From an uncultured Bacteroidota bacterium (lineage in GTDB: Bacteria > Bacteroidota > Bacteroidia > AKYH767-A > JABDAW01), in NCBI GenBank assembly GCA_903844645.1, contig CAIMUP010000122.1:1-35740 (forward strand): a DNA stretch of 35,740 nt. Reading direction: 5' to 3'. The notes under the pieces were generated by a model. It did not search any database and was not told the origin of the DNA. It was given only the letters and a program-made list of their open reading frames with translations. The position numbers were made by a program, and so were the translations under genes. Of this stretch, positions 8,554 through 15,666 are shown piece after piece. Positions within the stretch are counted from its first letter, which is position 1, and the number at the start of each line of letters is the position of its first letter.

Positions 8554-8563
8554 TGCGAAGATA
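8554..8563 (-). promoter_or_regulatory. Promoter -7 box of the 7587 gene
   Basis: The minus strand reads TATCTTCGCA, a TAnnTTyG box. The leader would be about 100 nt and holds a small hairpin (tccagt/actgga at 8525-8541), longer than for most genes here. Confidence 0.5.
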
Positions 8564-8609
8564 GGAAAGGAATCGGAATTTTTAATTCGTAATTCGCACT
8601 TAATTTTAT

Positions 8610-9542
8610 TTATTTCCGCACCCCGACTCTCGCCGTGTCCGGCAACCCATAATTGCCACTCGTAAGGATTTTATCTGACAACGAAAACTTGGGCGTAAGG
8701 ATCTCGATATTCTGTTTATCGTGAATGCCGGGCATCACCGAAACCTTGATAGCGGTAGTATCATTGATTAATTTCATAACCCAGAATTCGGTCTGCGTTT
8801 CATTACTTAATACTGCCGATTTCGGAACAATCATCGCGTGGTTGTTCTGCGATTTCACTATCGAAACCGTAGCCAAAAGATTTTCAGGAACCGAGGTAGA
8901 AGTAGTGGGCTTCACCATGTAACTGATCATCTGCGAGGCGGCATCCATCTCATTCATTTTAGAATCCACCACCCCCTTAATTTGCGTAGCATCCGGCAAT
9001 ACTATCGTGCAAGCATCATGCAGATGGATATACTTGTTCAACTCGTATGGAACCTGTAATAAAAACACCAAACTATTCCTGTCGCTGATGGTACAAAGCT
9101 GATCGCCATCCATCACGTATTCCCCCATATAGTGCGCTATCTGGCTCACCACCCCGTCGCAGGTAGCCTTAATTTTTATGATGCCCTGATAGCTGATATT
9201 CGTGTCCTTCAAGTTCAGGTTTTTGTATGCCGCAGCCTCCTTTGTTTGCAACGTAAATAATACCGTCCCCATCTTCACTTCCTGCCCGATAGCGGCATCT
9301 ACGGTCTTAATATATCCACTTGCCGTGGACTTCAAGGTATTCTTTTTCAGGAACGAAGAAGTTGCATTCAGGGTAATCGTTTCCGCGATACATTCCTCCG
9401 CTACCGAGGCAACGGTAACAGGCGTTTTTACTTGCTTGGCAGTTTTGTCATCCTCGTCCTTATCCTTGTGGTTACAAGCAACGAGGGTCAGCATAGAGAA
9501 GGTCAGGCAAAGGATTTTAATAAGATAATTTGGGTTTACCAT
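8610..9542 (-). CDS. RND-type efflux periplasmic adaptor (HlyD/MFP), lipoprotein
   Basis: The 310-residue product has a lipoprotein signal with lipobox LVAC (Cys23) followed by a charged linker. After it come the adaptor elements. STASGYIKTVDAAIGQEVKMG and IKATCDGVVSQIAHYMGEYV, in separate blocks, form the lipoyl/barrel-sandwich halves; the helical hairpin between them is very short. A beta-barrel and membrane-proximal region follows (VPKSAVLSNE, ILTSGNYGLPDTARV). It should link an inner-membrane pump to an outer-membrane channel. The start overlaps the TolC-like gene by 7 bp, so the two are coupled. No pump gene follows; the next gene has its own promoter. Substrate cannot be inferred. Confidence 0.85.
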   Translation of the reverse strand: MVNPNYLIKILCLTFSMLTLVACNHKDKDEDDKTAKQVKTPVTVASVAEECIAETITLNATSSFLKKNTLKSTASGYIKTVDAAIGQEVKMGTVLFTLQTKEAAAYKNLNLKDTNISYQGIIKIKATCDGVVSQIAHYMGEYVMDGDQLCTISDRNSLVFLLQVPYELNKYIHLHDACTIVLPDATQIKGVVDSKMNEMDAASQMISYMVKPTTSTSVPENLLATVSIVKSQNNHAMIVPKSAVLSNETQTEFWVMKLINDTTAIKVSVMPGIHDKQNIEILTPKFSLSDKILTSGNYGLPDTARVGVRK

Positions 9543-10780
9543 ACGATATAATTATAAGAATTGATCAGTAAAAGTTCTTTTATTTCAGCGGCATTCAAAT
9601 CGTTTTGGAGGTCTAATAACCGCTTTAAGTTTAGGGTGTAATCGGTGATCGAAAGCGACCCCTCGTTGAGTTGTATTTTATTTAATTCCAAAAGCGTTTG
9701 AATGTCTGTTCCTTGTTTGGATAATAGGTTTTTGATACTTGCATTAGCCCTCAAACTTTCATCAAGTTGTTGCAGTTGAATTTTAGTTTGGATGGATAGA
9801 AACGACTTATAATTTCGGCGTGTATCTTCTGCATATTCCAATTTTTTATATCCCAATTGCCGTTGATGACCATCGTACAGCGGCATGGTAAAATTCAACC
9901 CGATACTAAAGCCATAAGCCTGCTCCACACCCACTATCGGCACGGCATTCAAGCCTGCATTCGCAACTGCCGAAAGCTGTGGGCGGTAGTTTAAATCTAT
10001 CAACTTCTTGCTATTTGTATTCGTCAAACTATCCAGATAAAACTTCATGAACGCAGGCAACAATTCCAAAGAAAAATCACGATGCTTCAAAACATTCGGA
10101 GGAGCAATAACCACTGTAGAGGTATCCAATATTCCACAAAGATTATTCAAGGAATAAAGATCCGATTTGTATTGCACTTTGAGCTGCTCGTAAGCAATCT
10201 CCTGCGTTTGTAATTCGATAGTGAAGGAGAGTAGATCGCCTTGTTTATACATCCCTTCGGCAGCCAATTCTTTAAGGATAACAGTTTCTCTTTTTAATAA
10301 ATCTATCACCGGTTCCGCTGCCTCCAATTGCTTCTTATCTTGATAGGCAATCAGGTATTGATCGGTGATGCTTTTCTTTAAATCATGTTCCGAAATCTTA
10401 GCGGTATTGGTCATGCTTTGATTTTGGAGATGGAGCGTTTCGTATTGGGCAGCGACATATTTCTTGTTCGCAAGCAGCTTTGAAACATTCACCATCCCGA
10501 TATATGCACCTCTGTTCGTTCCCGCTTCATCATACCCAAAACCTTTGTAAACAGGGGCAATAAGCACTTGCCCTATCAAGGTAACTTGCGGTTTTTGGTT
10601 GGCGGTGATGATTAAACTATCGGTTTCTGCCGACTTAATTTGATTGGATAAATCCTTCAACAGAGGGCTGTTCTTTACGCCTTCATCGAGATAAAAATCC
10701 AGGGTTCGCGTGGTTTGAGAATACAGCAGCAATGGGAAGAGGAGCGTGAGAATTATGATTATAGAATTACTTTTTTGCAT
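9536..10780 (-). CDS. TolC-family outer-membrane efflux channel
   Basis: The 414 residues carry a signal peptide (hydrophobic SIIIILTLLFPLLLYSQ). Two long coiled-coil-rich halves follow in the TolC pattern: residues ~25-200 (LKDLSNQIKSAETDSLIIT) and ~235-410 (YRPQLSAVANAGLNAVP, IGLNFTMPLYDGHQRQLGYKK, then LQQLDESLRANASIKNLL). The phrase FTMPLYDGHQR is the usual strand leading into the second helical half. A good Shine-Dalgarno (aggagg) lies 6 bases before the start, which is unusual here. It follows the PepSY-like gene by 44 bp without an obvious promoter, so PepSY-like, channel and adaptor probably form one operon. Confidence 0.88.
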   Translation of the reverse strand: MQKSNSIIIILTLLFPLLLYSQTTRTLDFYLDEGVKNSPLLKDLSNQIKSAETDSLIITANQKPQVTLIGQVLIAPVYKGFGYDEAGTNRGAYIGMVNVSKLLANKKYVAAQYETLHLQNQSMTNTAKISEHDLKKSITDQYLIAYQDKKQLEAAEPVIDLLKRETVILKELAAEGMYKQGDLLSFTIELQTQEIAYEQLKVQYKSDLYSLNNLCGILDTSTVVIAPPNVLKHRDFSLELLPAFMKFYLDSLTNTNSKKLIDLNYRPQLSAVANAGLNAVPIVGVEQAYGFSIGLNFTMPLYDGHQRQLGYKKLEYAEDTRRNYKSFLSIQTKIQLQQLDESLRANASIKNLLSKQGTDIQTLLELNKIQLNEGSLSITDYTLNLKRLLDLQNDLNAAEIKELLLINSYNYIVW

Positions 10781-10785
10781 ACCAT

Positions 10786-10791
10786 ACCTCC
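10786..10791 (-). promoter_or_regulatory. Strong Shine-Dalgarno of the TolC-like gene
   Basis: The minus strand reads aggagg, six bases before the ATG. Most genes in the window have only A-rich leaders, so this supports the chosen start and implies strong translation. Confidence 0.6.
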
Positions 10792-10824
10792 TATTTAATT
10801 CAATAACCTTTCCTCTAAAAATCC

Positions 10825-11274
10825 TTAATCTTTCTTTTCCTTCGCTACCTGTTTTACCTCCTTCAAGAAGCCGCCTTTGGCATCAAAAATAACTTCCAAT
10901 CCCTTACATTCCGCTTCATAAGTGATGACCCCTTTGGCATCGGTAATCTTGGATGCTTCCTTGATTTTTTTATCGGGATACGTCTTCTTCATATAATCCA
11001 AAACAGCTTGCGGAAGTGCTGAAACATTGATTTCGGATTCGACATCCATCATGTTTCCGGAGGCATCGAAAGTTACAGAAGTTTCCACTTTATTCAAATC
11101 AAAGTTAGCTTCAAAGTTGCCACCTTCTTTCTCCCATTTGGGTTCTTTGATGGCAGGATAAAGTTTAATGAACGAGGCGGTTACCGAAGCGGGTACATCT
11201 TTAGAATTCATCTTTTGGGCATTGGCAAAATTAGCCATCAATGCAAGGGCGAGGATTACGATTACTTTTTTCAT
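10825..11274 (-). CDS. PepSY-like periplasmic protein
   Basis: I start the gene at ATG 11274, giving 149 residues with a clean signal peptide (MKKVIVILALALMANFANAQ). A longer frame to 11526 would run through the 21-bp array and the promoter. The mature part repeats a PepSY-like beta-lactamase-inhibitor-fold pattern twice: FIKLYPAIKEPKWEKEGGNF with VTFDASGNMMDVE, then YMKKTYPDKKIKEASKI with VIFDAKGGFLKE. Such proteins are abundant in the Bacteroidota periplasm, with no assigned activity. Its position ahead of the channel and adaptor genes hints at an envelope role. Confidence 0.85.
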   Translation of the reverse strand: MKKVIVILALALMANFANAQKMNSKDVPASVTASFIKLYPAIKEPKWEKEGGNFEANFDLNKVETSVTFDASGNMMDVESEINVSALPQAVLDYMKKTYPDKKIKEASKITDAKGVITYEAECKGLEVIFDAKGGFLKEVKQVAKEKKD

Positions 11275-11317
11275 TTCATTAATTATTTTATTAGACATTT
11301 GTTTGTTTACATGGCGG

Positions 11318-11325
11318 CAAATATA
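11318..11325 (-). promoter_or_regulatory. Promoter -7 box of the PepSY/TolC/adaptor operon
   Basis: The minus strand reads TATATTTG followed by CCGCC, a good TAnnTTTG box with a leader of about 40 nt. Array B begins only 28 bp further upstream. Confidence 0.65.
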
Positions 11326-11352
11326 GGTAAACGATGGACTTCTTGGGGTATG

Positions 11353-11457
11353 TTTTCGGAGACCCCCGTTAAGTTTTCGGAGACCCCCGTTAAGTTTTCG
11401 GGGACCCCCGTTAAGTTGTCGGGGACTCCCGTTAAGTTTTCGGGGACTCCCGTTTAA
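11353..11457. repeat. 21-bp tandem array B
   Basis: Five contiguous 21-base units begin ttttcggagacccccgtt. Changes between units are point substitutions only (gag/ggg, ccc/tcc, one tttt/ttgt). The array sits directly upstream of the promoter at 11318. Confidence 0.95.
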
Positions 11458-11510
11458 TGAGGAATTACAGCTAAAATCCATTAAACAGCCCCTTTTACCT
11501 TCATTATCCC

Positions 11511-11540
11511 AAAAAAAATGCCCCATAGATTATGGAGCAT
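11511..11540 (-). terminator. Intrinsic terminator of the 11567-13245 unit
   Basis: A 10-bp stem with one G-T pair (11518-11527 with 11531-11540) has a 3-base loop. On the minus strand it is followed by eight T. Confidence 0.88.
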
Positions 11541-11566
11541 CTTTTCTTTAAAGGGTTATTTGGTTT

Positions 11567-12427
11567 TTAATTACATCCCATCGTGCCGAATCCGGTAACG
11601 GTTTGGTAAGTGAGGTTGCCATTGAGGTTATAATTTCCTTGAGCATCCAAGAAACCGGATACCTCGAGGTACTCACCGTTATACATCATCGAACCGCCAT
11701 TAACATTAATGTTTCCTCCGCTGGATAAGAAGAGTCTGCCGTTTTTAAAATCAAAAATAAAGGCGAAACATTTATGGTCGAATGAACTGGAATCGCTCCA
11801 ATCATGGTTCGTCCAATCAATCACATCATACTGTCCGGAAGGTCTTCCATCATACACAAAGTAGAAGGCAAGCCCTTTGAAAATGTCAGTGAATTTGGTC
11901 GTAGAATCGGAATGTTGCAGCATGGAGAAATCTCCGCTTACGCCGATAACGCCTGATAAACCGTTGCCGGGAGCACCTGTGGAGGAAAATAAACTACCGC
12001 CCAAAGCACTTCCATTATCATCGTAAGAGAAGCAGAAGGTGTAGTTAATATCCATCGAAGTAGGACCTGCCACCACGGTTCCGCTGGAGGAGGCATTGGA
12101 GCCAAAGGCATTTGATGAAACGTAGATGGTTCCATTAGGATCGGAGTACGCGGACTGGTCAGAGGAGGGGTCAGAGAAGTTCCAACCGTTATCCTTCGAC
12201 ATGTTATGCCGATGATAAGTAACGCCTTGGGTTTGCTTGTTATCCACCTTGATTCGGGGCAAGCGGCTCAACAAATCCTTGACTCTTTTGTCGCGCATCT
12301 GTATCGAGGCATCGGCAGTGGTGGCTACGGTATTGGTCTTCTTACAATCTTCCTTTTTACAGGCAGACGTAACCAAAAGCCCGATGACGAAGAGTGCGGT
12401 TAGCGATTTAATAATTATCTTTTTCAT
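11567..12427 (-). CDS. Lipoprotein of unknown function
   Basis: The 286 residues start with a lipoprotein signal ending in lipobox VTSAC (Cys23), followed by KKEDCKK. The mature part is rich in Ser, Gly, Asn and Asp. It contains probable beta strands such as MDINYTFCFSYDDNG, GLAFYFVYDGRPSG and CFAFIFDFKNGRLFLSSGG. I recognise no family. The alternating strands suggest a beta-sandwich or small barrel. It begins 53 bp after the barrel gene at 12481 with no clear promoter between, so the two are probably co-transcribed and may act together at the outer membrane. Confidence 0.72.
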   Translation of the reverse strand: MKKIIIKSLTALFVIGLLVTSACKKEDCKKTNTVATTADASIQMRDKRVKDLLSRLPRIKVDNKQTQGVTYHRHNMSKDNGWNFSDPSSDQSAYSDPNGTIYVSSNAFGSNASSSGTVVAGPTSMDINYTFCFSYDDNGSALGGSLFSSTGAPGNGLSGVIGVSGDFSMLQHSDSTTKFTDIFKGLAFYFVYDGRPSGQYDVIDWTNHDWSDSSSFDHKCFAFIFDFKNGRLFLSSGGNINVNGGSMMYNGEYLEVSGFLDAQGNYNLNGNLTYQTVTGFGTMGCN

Positions 12428-12480
12428 GTTTTAATTATTTTAATTACAGATAAAATGTTTTGCAGAAATAGTTCTTTAAC

Positions 12481-13245
12481 TTAGAACAACCATCCCAATT
12501 TGAATTGTCCGATGGCGTTTGGTCCTAATTGGAAGCTGGAGCCTTGTTTAGATGTTTTGGCAGAAGAGATTCTTGCAGCTCCGTTAGAATCATATTCTAA
12601 TGAAGTGTTCGTAACATCTGGCATGCTTACCATAGATAATCCGAATCCGATTTCTGCTCCGATAGAGAAACTTTTTGCAAAATAATAATCGAAACCGGCA
12701 ACAGCATTCAAGCCGATAGTGGTGTTTGCTCCCTTGCCTTTGGTGCTGCCAGTATATACTGACCATGCCGTAGCAGGAGTCGTGTTGCTTCCATTTCTAG
12801 CTACAAAATCGCTATCCACAGAAGCGGTGGTCATAGAGAAATTCGCTTCCACGCCCCAGTATGGCGAAAGATGCTCTGTACCTGCATAATGCCATTCATA
12901 TCCTGGACGGATGGCGAAGGTCATACCTGATTGCTTTCTGTCTAATTCAGGGAGTTTGCCGAGCTTTGCGTTACCAGCTACCGAATCTGCCGGTTGTCCG
13001 ATAACATCGGTCTTGCTGTTGAAGCCGAGGAAGAAGTTCAGACGCATGGCATGAGTACCATCTGTACTGAATTTACGATACGCAATTCCTCCGATAGAAA
13101 TTGGTGAGCCACCAAGCGGGGCGAACATTACCTGGAGATTGTTTTCTCCACCTTTTTGTTTAAAATCTTGTCCGTAAGAGTTTACGGAAACTACTGTCAG
13201 CACGAGGGCTGCGATTGCGATTGCTACTGTTTTTAAATTTTTCAT
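12481..13245 (-). CDS. Outer-membrane beta-barrel protein
   Basis: The 254 residues have a signal peptide (MKNLKTVAIAIAALVLTVVSVNSYGQ). Alternating amphipathic strands follow, separated by polar loops: LQVMFAPLGGSPISIGGIAYRK, MTFAIRPGYEWHY, TIGLNAVAGFDYYF and SIGAEIGFGLSMV each read as one. It ends in IGQFKLGWLF, with the terminal Phe typical of outer-membrane barrels. The size suits an 8-stranded barrel like OmpA_like/OMP_b-brl families. Substrate is unknown. A TATTTTTG promoter lies at 13286-13293 and the lipoprotein gene follows. Confidence 0.8.
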   Translation of the reverse strand: MKNLKTVAIAIAALVLTVVSVNSYGQDFKQKGGENNLQVMFAPLGGSPISIGGIAYRKFSTDGTHAMRLNFFLGFNSKTDVIGQPADSVAGNAKLGKLPELDRKQSGMTFAIRPGYEWHYAGTEHLSPYWGVEANFSMTTASVDSDFVARNGSNTTPATAWSVYTGSTKGKGANTTIGLNAVAGFDYYFAKSFSIGAEIGFGLSMVSMPDVTNTSLEYDSNGAARISSAKTSKQGSSFQLGPNAIGQFKLGWLF

Positions 13246-13285
13246 TCTTTTAAATTATAAATTATTGTATGGTTAGTTAAGGGGG

Positions 13286-13293
13286 CAAAAATA
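13286..13293 (-). promoter_or_regulatory. Promoter -7 box of the barrel/lipoprotein operon
   Basis: The minus strand reads TATTTTTG followed by CCCCC, about 40 bases before the start codon. Confidence 0.6.
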
Positions 13294-13334
13294 AAAAAAA
13301 GATGGTTCGGTAAAAATGATCTTCCTCGGTTTTT

Positions 13335-13354
13335 ATTCACAACGGATTGTGAAT
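13335..13354. other. Hairpin downstream of the 13381 gene
   Basis: A perfect 8-bp stem (attcacaa/ttgtgaat) has a 4-base loop. It is not followed by T on the minus strand, so it is not a classical terminator. It may stabilise a 3' end or bind a protein. Confidence 0.4.
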
Positions 13355-13380
13355 AGTAAAGTACGTAATCAGGTTTATCT

Positions 13381-14445
13381 TTATTCCTTCACCACCTTCC
13401 TTATCACTCTTTCCTTTTCATTACTTATTTCTACGAGATAGATTCCCTTTGCGAGGGTCTCGATGTTTAAGGAAGTGCTGCCGGTGAAGGGTTGATGCAG
13501 CAGCTTGCGACCGGTAATATCATAAAGAATAACCTCCGATGGACTTTGATTATTCGTGGTGATGGTTACTGCATGGGTGGCGGGATTGGGGAAGATGGAG
13601 GGGGTGGGAGGTGGAGTGGATTCAGTGATTCCAGTAATAGAACAATCAGGAACTGGTGGAGATGCTTGTGCAAGTGTATAAAGTCGTACATCATCCAAAA
13701 CCAATTCTGTACAGTGTGAACAAATATGTCCCCAGTTGGTGAATTTAATAGTATGTGAGGTTGAGGTGGCTTTAAACTCAACTATATATCTTTTACCAAT
13801 GCTATCATAGATAAATGATGAAGTTGAATTGTTTCTTAAAAGGGTATCTCCAAATCCAACATCTACCGCAAATAATCCTTTAATAGGGTAATTACCTCCA
13901 CCTTCTCCACCAGCCCAAAATTCTAAAACATAAATATTACCTATTATTAATCCGGTAACAGTTTGCTTTAGACTTATTCCAATTGTTCCTCCATAACCAG
14001 AATCTCTACTATGAGGATAACCAGAATTAATACCAGTTATAGAACAATCTACATTATTTAAACAAGATGTATCACCAAATATTGAAGAACAAGAGTTAGC
14101 ATAATAATTCCCAAAATATGCTGCTCTGGTTCCTTCGATAATATTTGAATAATTACTATCATAAATACAAGCATAGGTTTGACTGCCACCTCCAGTGCAT
14201 ATCCAATTAGCAATATCACATGAATGTCCAATTGAATTTGGGCAAAAAGAAGTATGAGAACTTGTGCTTCCATGATTGGGAATACAATTACTATTCTCAA
14301 ACCCTCCATTCAAAATAAGATTATTCCCACCATGCATTATTGAATCATTCTGATCGTAGCAATAGATGCAGAGCACTTGCGAGTGCAGCGTGAAGAACGA
14401 AGAGTGAAGAATGAGGAGGACGAGGATTAGTTTTAGATTTTTCAT
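13381..14445 (-). CDS. T9SS-sorted protein with galactose-binding-like N-terminal domain
   Basis: I use the ATG at 14445 (354 residues) because it begins a clear signal peptide (MKNLKLILVLLILHSSFFTLHSQ); the in-frame ATG at 14505 lies upstream of the promoter box. Residues ~40-250 start with LILNGGFENSNC and include ANWICTGGG, GTRAAYFGNYY, FWAGGEGGG and LVLDDVRLYTL. This layout (NGGFE, a W/Y-rich beta sandwich, a closing DDV) resembles DUF642/CBM-like galactose-binding folds. The last ~75 residues are a T9SS type A domain (IFPNPATHAVTI, VILYDITGRKLL, LAKGIYLVEI). It is probably a surface carbohydrate-binding protein; the ligand is unknown. Confidence 0.82.
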   Translation of the reverse strand: MKNLKLILVLLILHSSFFTLHSQVLCIYCYDQNDSIMHGGNNLILNGGFENSNCIPNHGSTSSHTSFCPNSIGHSCDIANWICTGGGSQTYACIYDSNYSNIIEGTRAAYFGNYYANSCSSIFGDTSCLNNVDCSITGINSGYPHSRDSGYGGTIGISLKQTVTGLIIGNIYVLEFWAGGEGGGNYPIKGLFAVDVGFGDTLLRNNSTSSFIYDSIGKRYIVEFKATSTSHTIKFTNWGHICSHCTELVLDDVRLYTLAQASPPVPDCSITGITESTPPPTPSIFPNPATHAVTITTNNQSPSEVILYDITGRKLLHQPFTGSTSLNIETLAKGIYLVEISNEKERVIRKVVKE

Positions 14446-14468
14446 GTTGCTATATATATAATGAGTGG

Positions 14469-14476
14469 CAAAATTA
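14469..14476 (-). promoter_or_regulatory. Promoter -7 box of the 13381 gene
   Basis: The minus strand reads TAATTTTG, about 25 bases before the start. The sequence around it (14462-14478) is identical to 7112-7128. Confidence 0.6.
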
Positions 14477-14521
14477 GGGAAAAGTTTGGGAATATCGCAA
14501 ATCATCCTACCTGAAGCCTCA

Positions 14522-14728
14522 AAAATCCGTACGGATTCTCTGAAGTTCCGTACGGATTACGGGAATTTCCGTACGGATTCTCTGAAGTTCCGTATAGGTC
14601 AGGGAAAATTCCGTAAGGATTCTCTGAAGTTCCGTATGGGTCAGGGAAAATTCCGTAAGGATTCTCTGGCGTTCCGTAAGGAAATTCCCGTAATCCGTAC
14701 GGAACTTCAGAGAATCCGTACGGATTTT
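14522..14728. repeat. 21-bp tandem array C with a 49-bp inverted repeat
   Basis: About ten 21-base units alternate between two types, gaagttccgtacgg-like and aaaattccgtaagg-like, with attctct or gtcaggg ends. The first 49 bases (14522-14570) and the last 49 (14680-14728) are perfect reverse complements, so the array could fold into one long hairpin with a 109-base loop. ccgtacgg is itself palindromic. The array lies between the divergent promoters of the genes at 13381 (-) and 14870 (+). Confidence 0.95.
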
Positions 14729-14827
14729 ATTGGATTCAGTATCGAAATCTGAATCAAAAACGTAGTTTTGAGATTGCCAAAAACTTATTTTTAATATTTA
14801 CTGGCATTATTCCAATATTTAAAATGT

Positions 14828-14835
14828 TATATTTG
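14828..14835 (+). promoter_or_regulatory. Promoter -7 box of the 14870 gene
   Basis: TATATTTG followed by CAGCC, with a leader of about 30 nt. Confidence 0.65.
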
Positions 14836-14869
14836 CAGCCAATAAAATTTACAATTTAATACTGATAAC

Positions 14870-15544
14870 ATGAGTGCAATTACAGGAGATGTATCGTACG
14901 AGTTCTTAGACGGAACTCCTACAGAAAAAGTAACCTATGGAAGAGGGCAAACCAATAAGCTGGGGATCAATGTCAGCATTTTTGGTTCGCCGAAGGTGCC
15001 TCTTATTGATTATAATGCTGCTAATGATTTGTTGGAAACAACGGAGCAGCATTGGAATGATGATGGCGGTCACGCAAATGTCGTGGCAAGAAATAACGCT
15101 GAAAAAGCCTGGGATAAGTTGGCTAAAAAAGAAACTTATTATGTCGGCGGAATGGCAAATGGGGATGAGGCGATCATGATAAAAGGGGGCTGTACAATCA
15201 CCAAAACGAATTCGACCCCGACGCCTAAACCGAATCCCATCATCAACCCTAAATTTTCGAGAATTGATGGTTCATCGGGCTGTGCTCACTTTGAAAGCGA
15301 CCACGATAAATTGGTCGTCGTTGAGAGCTTTGTGTACATTGTCGGAACAGGAACATTTAATGTTGTGAATGATCAATTGGTGATTGGTCCGGGTGCTGTT
15401 ATCGTTGCTATGAAAGCCGATACCCACCGGAAAACAGACATCACCGGTTTGCCCATTAAGCAAGATTTGAATGGATGGATTTATTCGATAAATGCTGCCG
15501 GAGCGGGGCATATTTCAGGACCGCATCCTATCTACACTTTGTAG
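14870..15544 (+). CDS. Uncharacterised protein, family shared with 7587 and 29908
   Basis: The 224-residue product has no signal peptide. Residues ~40-100 look helical (NAANDLLETTEQHW, NNAEKAWDKLAKKETYYV) and lead into GDEAIMIKGGCTITKT. Then come a Pro/Asn/Thr linker (STPTPKPNP) and a beta-rich C-terminal domain of ~95 residues (KLVVVESFVYIVGTG, LVIGPGAVIVAMKADTH). In Bacteroidota many uncharacterised proteins share the block GDEA.I..(S/G)GF/C ahead of a fibronectin-like domain, and this one fits. The function is unknown. It has its own promoter and terminator. The absence of a signal peptide sets it apart from its two relatives here. Confidence 0.72.
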   Translation: MSAITGDVSYEFLDGTPTEKVTYGRGQTNKLGINVSIFGSPKVPLIDYNAANDLLETTEQHWNDDGGHANVVARNNAEKAWDKLAKKETYYVGGMANGDEAIMIKGGCTITKTNSTPTPKPNPIINPKFSRIDGSSGCAHFESDHDKLVVVESFVYIVGTGTFNVVNDQLVIGPGAVIVAMKADTHRKTDITGLPIKQDLNGWIYSINAAGAGHISGPHPIYTL

Positions 15545-15563
15545 TTTAATAAGAACCGAAAAT

Positions 15564-15603
15564 GAAAAAGCCTCCTTACGCAAGTTCGGGGGCTTTTTCT
15601 TTT
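15564..15603 (+). terminator. Intrinsic terminator of the 14870 gene
   Basis: The stem gaaaaagcctcc / gggggctttttc (one G-T pair) is followed by a short T-run. Confidence 0.85.
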
Positions 15604-15636
15604 AAAAAAGAAGAACCCGACACTTACGCATCGGGT
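15604..15636 (-). terminator. Intrinsic terminator of the FadL-like operon
   Basis: The stem acccga/tcgggt (15615-15636) is followed on the minus strand by cttcttttttaaa. It is convergent with the terminator of the 14870 gene. The stem is only 6 bp plus flanking pairs. Confidence 0.65.
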
Positions 15637-15666
15637 CCGTTCACCAGAAACTAAACAAAAATCACT

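Noticed and set aside
11275-11526. N-terminal extension of the PepSY-like protein
   Set aside because: It covers array B, the promoter box and part of the upstream terminator. The start at 11274 begins a good signal peptide.
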